Shown: piece by piece, positions 6,542 through 8,319 of the stretch
Numbering within the stretch: the stretch's first letter is position 1
Layout of the letters: each line of letters opens with the position of its first letter
Source of the DNA: an uncultured Aquincola sp.
GTDB lineage: Bacteria; Pseudomonadota; Gammaproteobacteria; Burkholderiales; Burkholderiaceae
Direction of reading: 5' to 3'
NCBI GenBank assembly: GCA_937883885.1
Contig: CAKZXL010000347.1
Location: 1 to 8,319, forward strand
Length of the DNA stretch: 8,319 nt
Translations under genes and position numbers: made by a program
The notes under the pieces: generated by a model
What the model was told of the DNA's origin: nothing
Seen by the model: the letters and a program-made list of their open reading frames with translations, nothing else
Databases searched by the model: none

Positions 6542-8319
6542 ATGGTTGAAATCGAACTCGACGGCAAGAAGGTCAGCGTGGTCGAAGGCAGCATGGTCAT
6601 GCATGCTGCCGACGCCGCGGGCACCTACATCCCGCACTTCTGCTACCACAAGAAGCTGAGCATCGCGGCCAACTGCCGCATGTGCCTGGTGGAAGTGGAG
6701 AAGGCGCCCAAGCCGATGCCCGCCTGCGCCACGCCCGTGACCAACGGGATGATCGTGCGCACCAAGAGCGACAAGGCGATCAAGGCGCAGCAGGGGGTGA
6801 TGGAGTTCCTGCTGATCAACCACCCGCTGGACTGCCCCATCTGCGACCAGGGCGGCGAATGCCAGCTGCAGGACCTGGCCGTGGGCTACGGCGGCTCTTC
6901 CTCGCGCTACCAGGAAGAAAAGCGCGTGGTCTTCCACAAGGACGTGGGCCCGCTGATCTCCATGGAGGAGATGAGCCGCTGCATCCACTGCACCCGCTGC
7001 GTGCGTTTCGGCCAGGAAGTGGCCGGGATCATGGAGCTGGGCATGATCCACCGCGGCGAGCACTCCGAGATCACCACGGTGACCGGCGACACGGTGGATT
7101 CCGAGCTGTCGGGCAACATGATCGACCTGTGCCCGGTGGGCGCGCTGACCAGCAAGCCTTTCCGCTACAGCGCCCGCACCTGGGAGCTGTCGCGCCGCAA
7201 GAGCGTGAGCCCGCACGACGGCGTGGGCGCCAACCTGATCGTGCAGGTCAAGTCGAACAAGGTGCTGCGCGTGCTGCCGCTCGAGAACGAGGCGGTGAAC
7301 GAGTGCTGGCTGTCCGACCGCGACCGCTTCTCGTATGAAGCGCTGAACACCCCCAGCCGCCTGACCACCCCGATGATCAAGCAGGGCGGCCAGTGGCAGG
7401 CCGTCGACTGGAACACGGCCCTGGGCTACGTGGCCGATGGCCTGAAGCGCGTGAAGGCCGAGTTCGGCGTCGCCGGCATCGGCGCGCTGGGTTCCGCCCA
7501 GTCCACCGTGGAAGAGCTGCACCTGCTGGCCAAGCTGGTGCGCGGCCTGGGCAGCGACAACATCGACTACCGCACCCGCCACGCCGACTTCAACCTCGAG
7601 CACGGCGGCGTGCGCTGGCTGGGCACCAGCATCGCTTCGCTGTCGACGCTGCAGCGCGCCTTCGTCATCGGCTCGTTCCTGCGCAAGGACCAGCCGCTGC
7701 TGGCCCAGCGCATCCGCCAGGCCGCGCGCCATGGCGCGCAGGTGCACAGCCTGGGCGCCGTGAACGACGACTGGCTGATGCCCATGGGCACGCGCCTGGT
7801 CGCCGCCCCCAGCGCCTGGGTGGTCGTGCTGGCCCAGGTGGCCGCTGCGGTGGCGGCTGCCACCGGTGCGGTTTCCCCGCTGCCTCTGGACGCCGGCATC
7901 GAGCCGACGGACGAGGCCCGTGCCATCGCCACCTCGCTGATCTCCGGCCAGCAGAAGGCCGTGCTGCTGGGCAATGCCGCCGCGCAGCATCCGCAGGCTT
8001 CGCAGCTGCTGGCCCTGGCCGGCTTCATCGCGCAGCACACCGGGGCTTCGGTCGGCTACCTCACCGAAGCCGGCAACACCGTCGGCGCGCAGCTGGTGCA
8101 TGCCATGCCGCGCCAAGGCGGCCTGAACGCCGGCCAGATGCTGTCGCAGCCCATGAAGGCGCTGCTGCTGCTGAACCTCGAGCCCACGCTGGACGCCGCC
8201 GATGCGGCCGCCGCCCGTGCCGCGCTGGAAGGCTCGGGTCTGGTGGTGGCACTCACGCCGTTCAAGGACGCGCAGGTCGACAACGCCGACGTGCTGCTGC
8301 CCATCGCCCCGTTCACCGA
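6542..8319 (+). CDS. nuoG: NADH-quinone oxidoreductase subunit G (5' part; N1b, N4, N5 clusters)
   Basis: NuoG is the 75 kDa subunit that carries the electron wire from N3 towards N2. 592 complete codons are present and the gene runs off the window; family members without extra insertions are about 690-780 residues. The ferredoxin-like domain gives N1b ligands Cys34, Cys45, Cys48 and Cys62. The next segment gives N5 ligands His94, Cys98, Cys101 and Cys107 (CPICDQGGEC), and then N4 ligands Cys147, Cys150, Cys153 (CIHCTRC) and Cys197 (DLCPVGAL). From about residue 215 it is a molybdopterin-oxidoreductase-like fold that has lost its cofactor. The extra N7 cysteines of E. coli and Thermus are absent: the region reads RRKSVSPHDGVG (218-229). 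GGGA eight bases before ATG 6542 supports the start. An Ala-rich stretch lies around residues 431-443. Confidence 0.97.
   Translation, partial: MVEIELDGKKVSVVEGSMVMHAADAAGTYIPHFCYHKKLSIAANCRMCLVEVEKAPKPMPACATPVTNGMIVRTKSDKAIKAQQGVMEFLLINHPLDCPICDQGGECQLQDLAVGYGGSSSRYQEEKRVVFHKDVGPLISMEEMSRCIHCTRCVRFGQEVAGIMELGMIHRGEHSEITTVTGDTVDSELSGNMIDLCPVGALTSKPFRYSARTWELSRRKSVSPHDGVGANLIVQVKSNKVLRVLPLENEAVNECWLSDRDRFSYEALNTPSRLTTPMIKQGGQWQAVDWNTALGYVADGLKRVKAEFGVAGIGALGSAQSTVEELHLLAKLVRGLGSDNIDYRTRHADFNLEHGGVRWLGTSIASLSTLQRAFVIGSFLRKDQPLLAQRIRQAARHGAQVHSLGAVNDDWLMPMGTRLVAAPSAWVVVLAQVAAAVAAATGAVSPLPLDAGIEPTDEARAIATSLISGQQKAVLLGNAAAQHPQASQLLALAGFIAQHTGASVGYLTEAGNTVGAQLVHAMPRQGGLNAGQMLSQPMKALLLLNLEPTLDAADAAAARAALEGSGLVVALTPFKDAQVDNADVLLPIAPFT

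Noticed and set aside
7829..7885. Ala-rich run in NuoG as a possible frameshift or inserted repeat
   Set aside because: The frame stays open with normal codon use before and after, and the C-terminal fold of NuoG is poorly conserved and Ala-rich in this lineage.
6239..8116. A 625-codon open frame on the minus strand opposite nuoF/nuoG
   Set aside because: It is the antisense of clear complex I genes, its translation is an Ala/Gly/His/Arg/Val-rich mix with no recognisable motif, and long antisense frames are expected in DNA this GC-rich at third positions.

Overview
The window is a stretch of core bacterial chromosome, strongly GC-rich at third codon positions, with every protein gene on the + strand. 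The gene order (PIG3-type quinone oxidoreductase, tpiA, secG, tRNA-Leu(GAG), nuoA onwards), separate nuoC and nuoD genes, a NuoG without the N7 cluster cysteines, and the wording of NuoD and NuoF all point to a betaproteobacterium of the Burkholderiales, probably Comamonadaceae or close to it. The taxonomic call is inferred from remembered family sequences, not from a search.

Layout. Positions 1-373 hold the 3' end of a zinc-type quinone oxidoreductase cut by the window edge. tpiA (381-1127, triosephosphate isomerase) follows after 7 bases, then secG (1153-1545, SecYEG translocon subunit). A terminator-like hairpin and a -10-like TAGAAT box lie between secG and a complete class II tRNA-Leu with anticodon GAG and encoded CCA (1665-1749). 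A 166-base leader with a terminator-like hairpin separates the tRNA from the nuo genes. nuoA, nuoB, nuoC, nuoD, nuoE and nuoF are complete (1916-6521). nuoG starts at 6542 and runs off the right edge after 592 complete codons.

Function. NuoA-G are seven of the 14 subunits of the proton-pumping NADH:quinone oxidoreductase (respiratory complex I). NuoE, F and G form the NADH-oxidising arm: FMN, N1a, N3, N1b, N4 and N5. NuoB, C and D form the connecting, quinone-reducing part, with N2 in NuoB and the quinone pocket in NuoD. NuoA is a small membrane subunit at the arm junction. All the iron-sulfur ligands expected of a mitochondrial-type enzyme are visible. The genes are tightly packed (nuoD/nuoE and nuoE/nuoF overlap), as in a single operon; nuoH-N would be expected beyond the right edge.

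I found no sign of a new defence, mobile or biosynthetic system. The coding content is ordinary housekeeping. The parts that deserve a second look are non-coding: the secG-tRNA and tRNA-nuoA gaps, with an imperfect direct repeat flanking the tRNA, a terminator-like hairpin inside the apparent nuo leader with competing pairings, and a short reading frame running into that hairpin.
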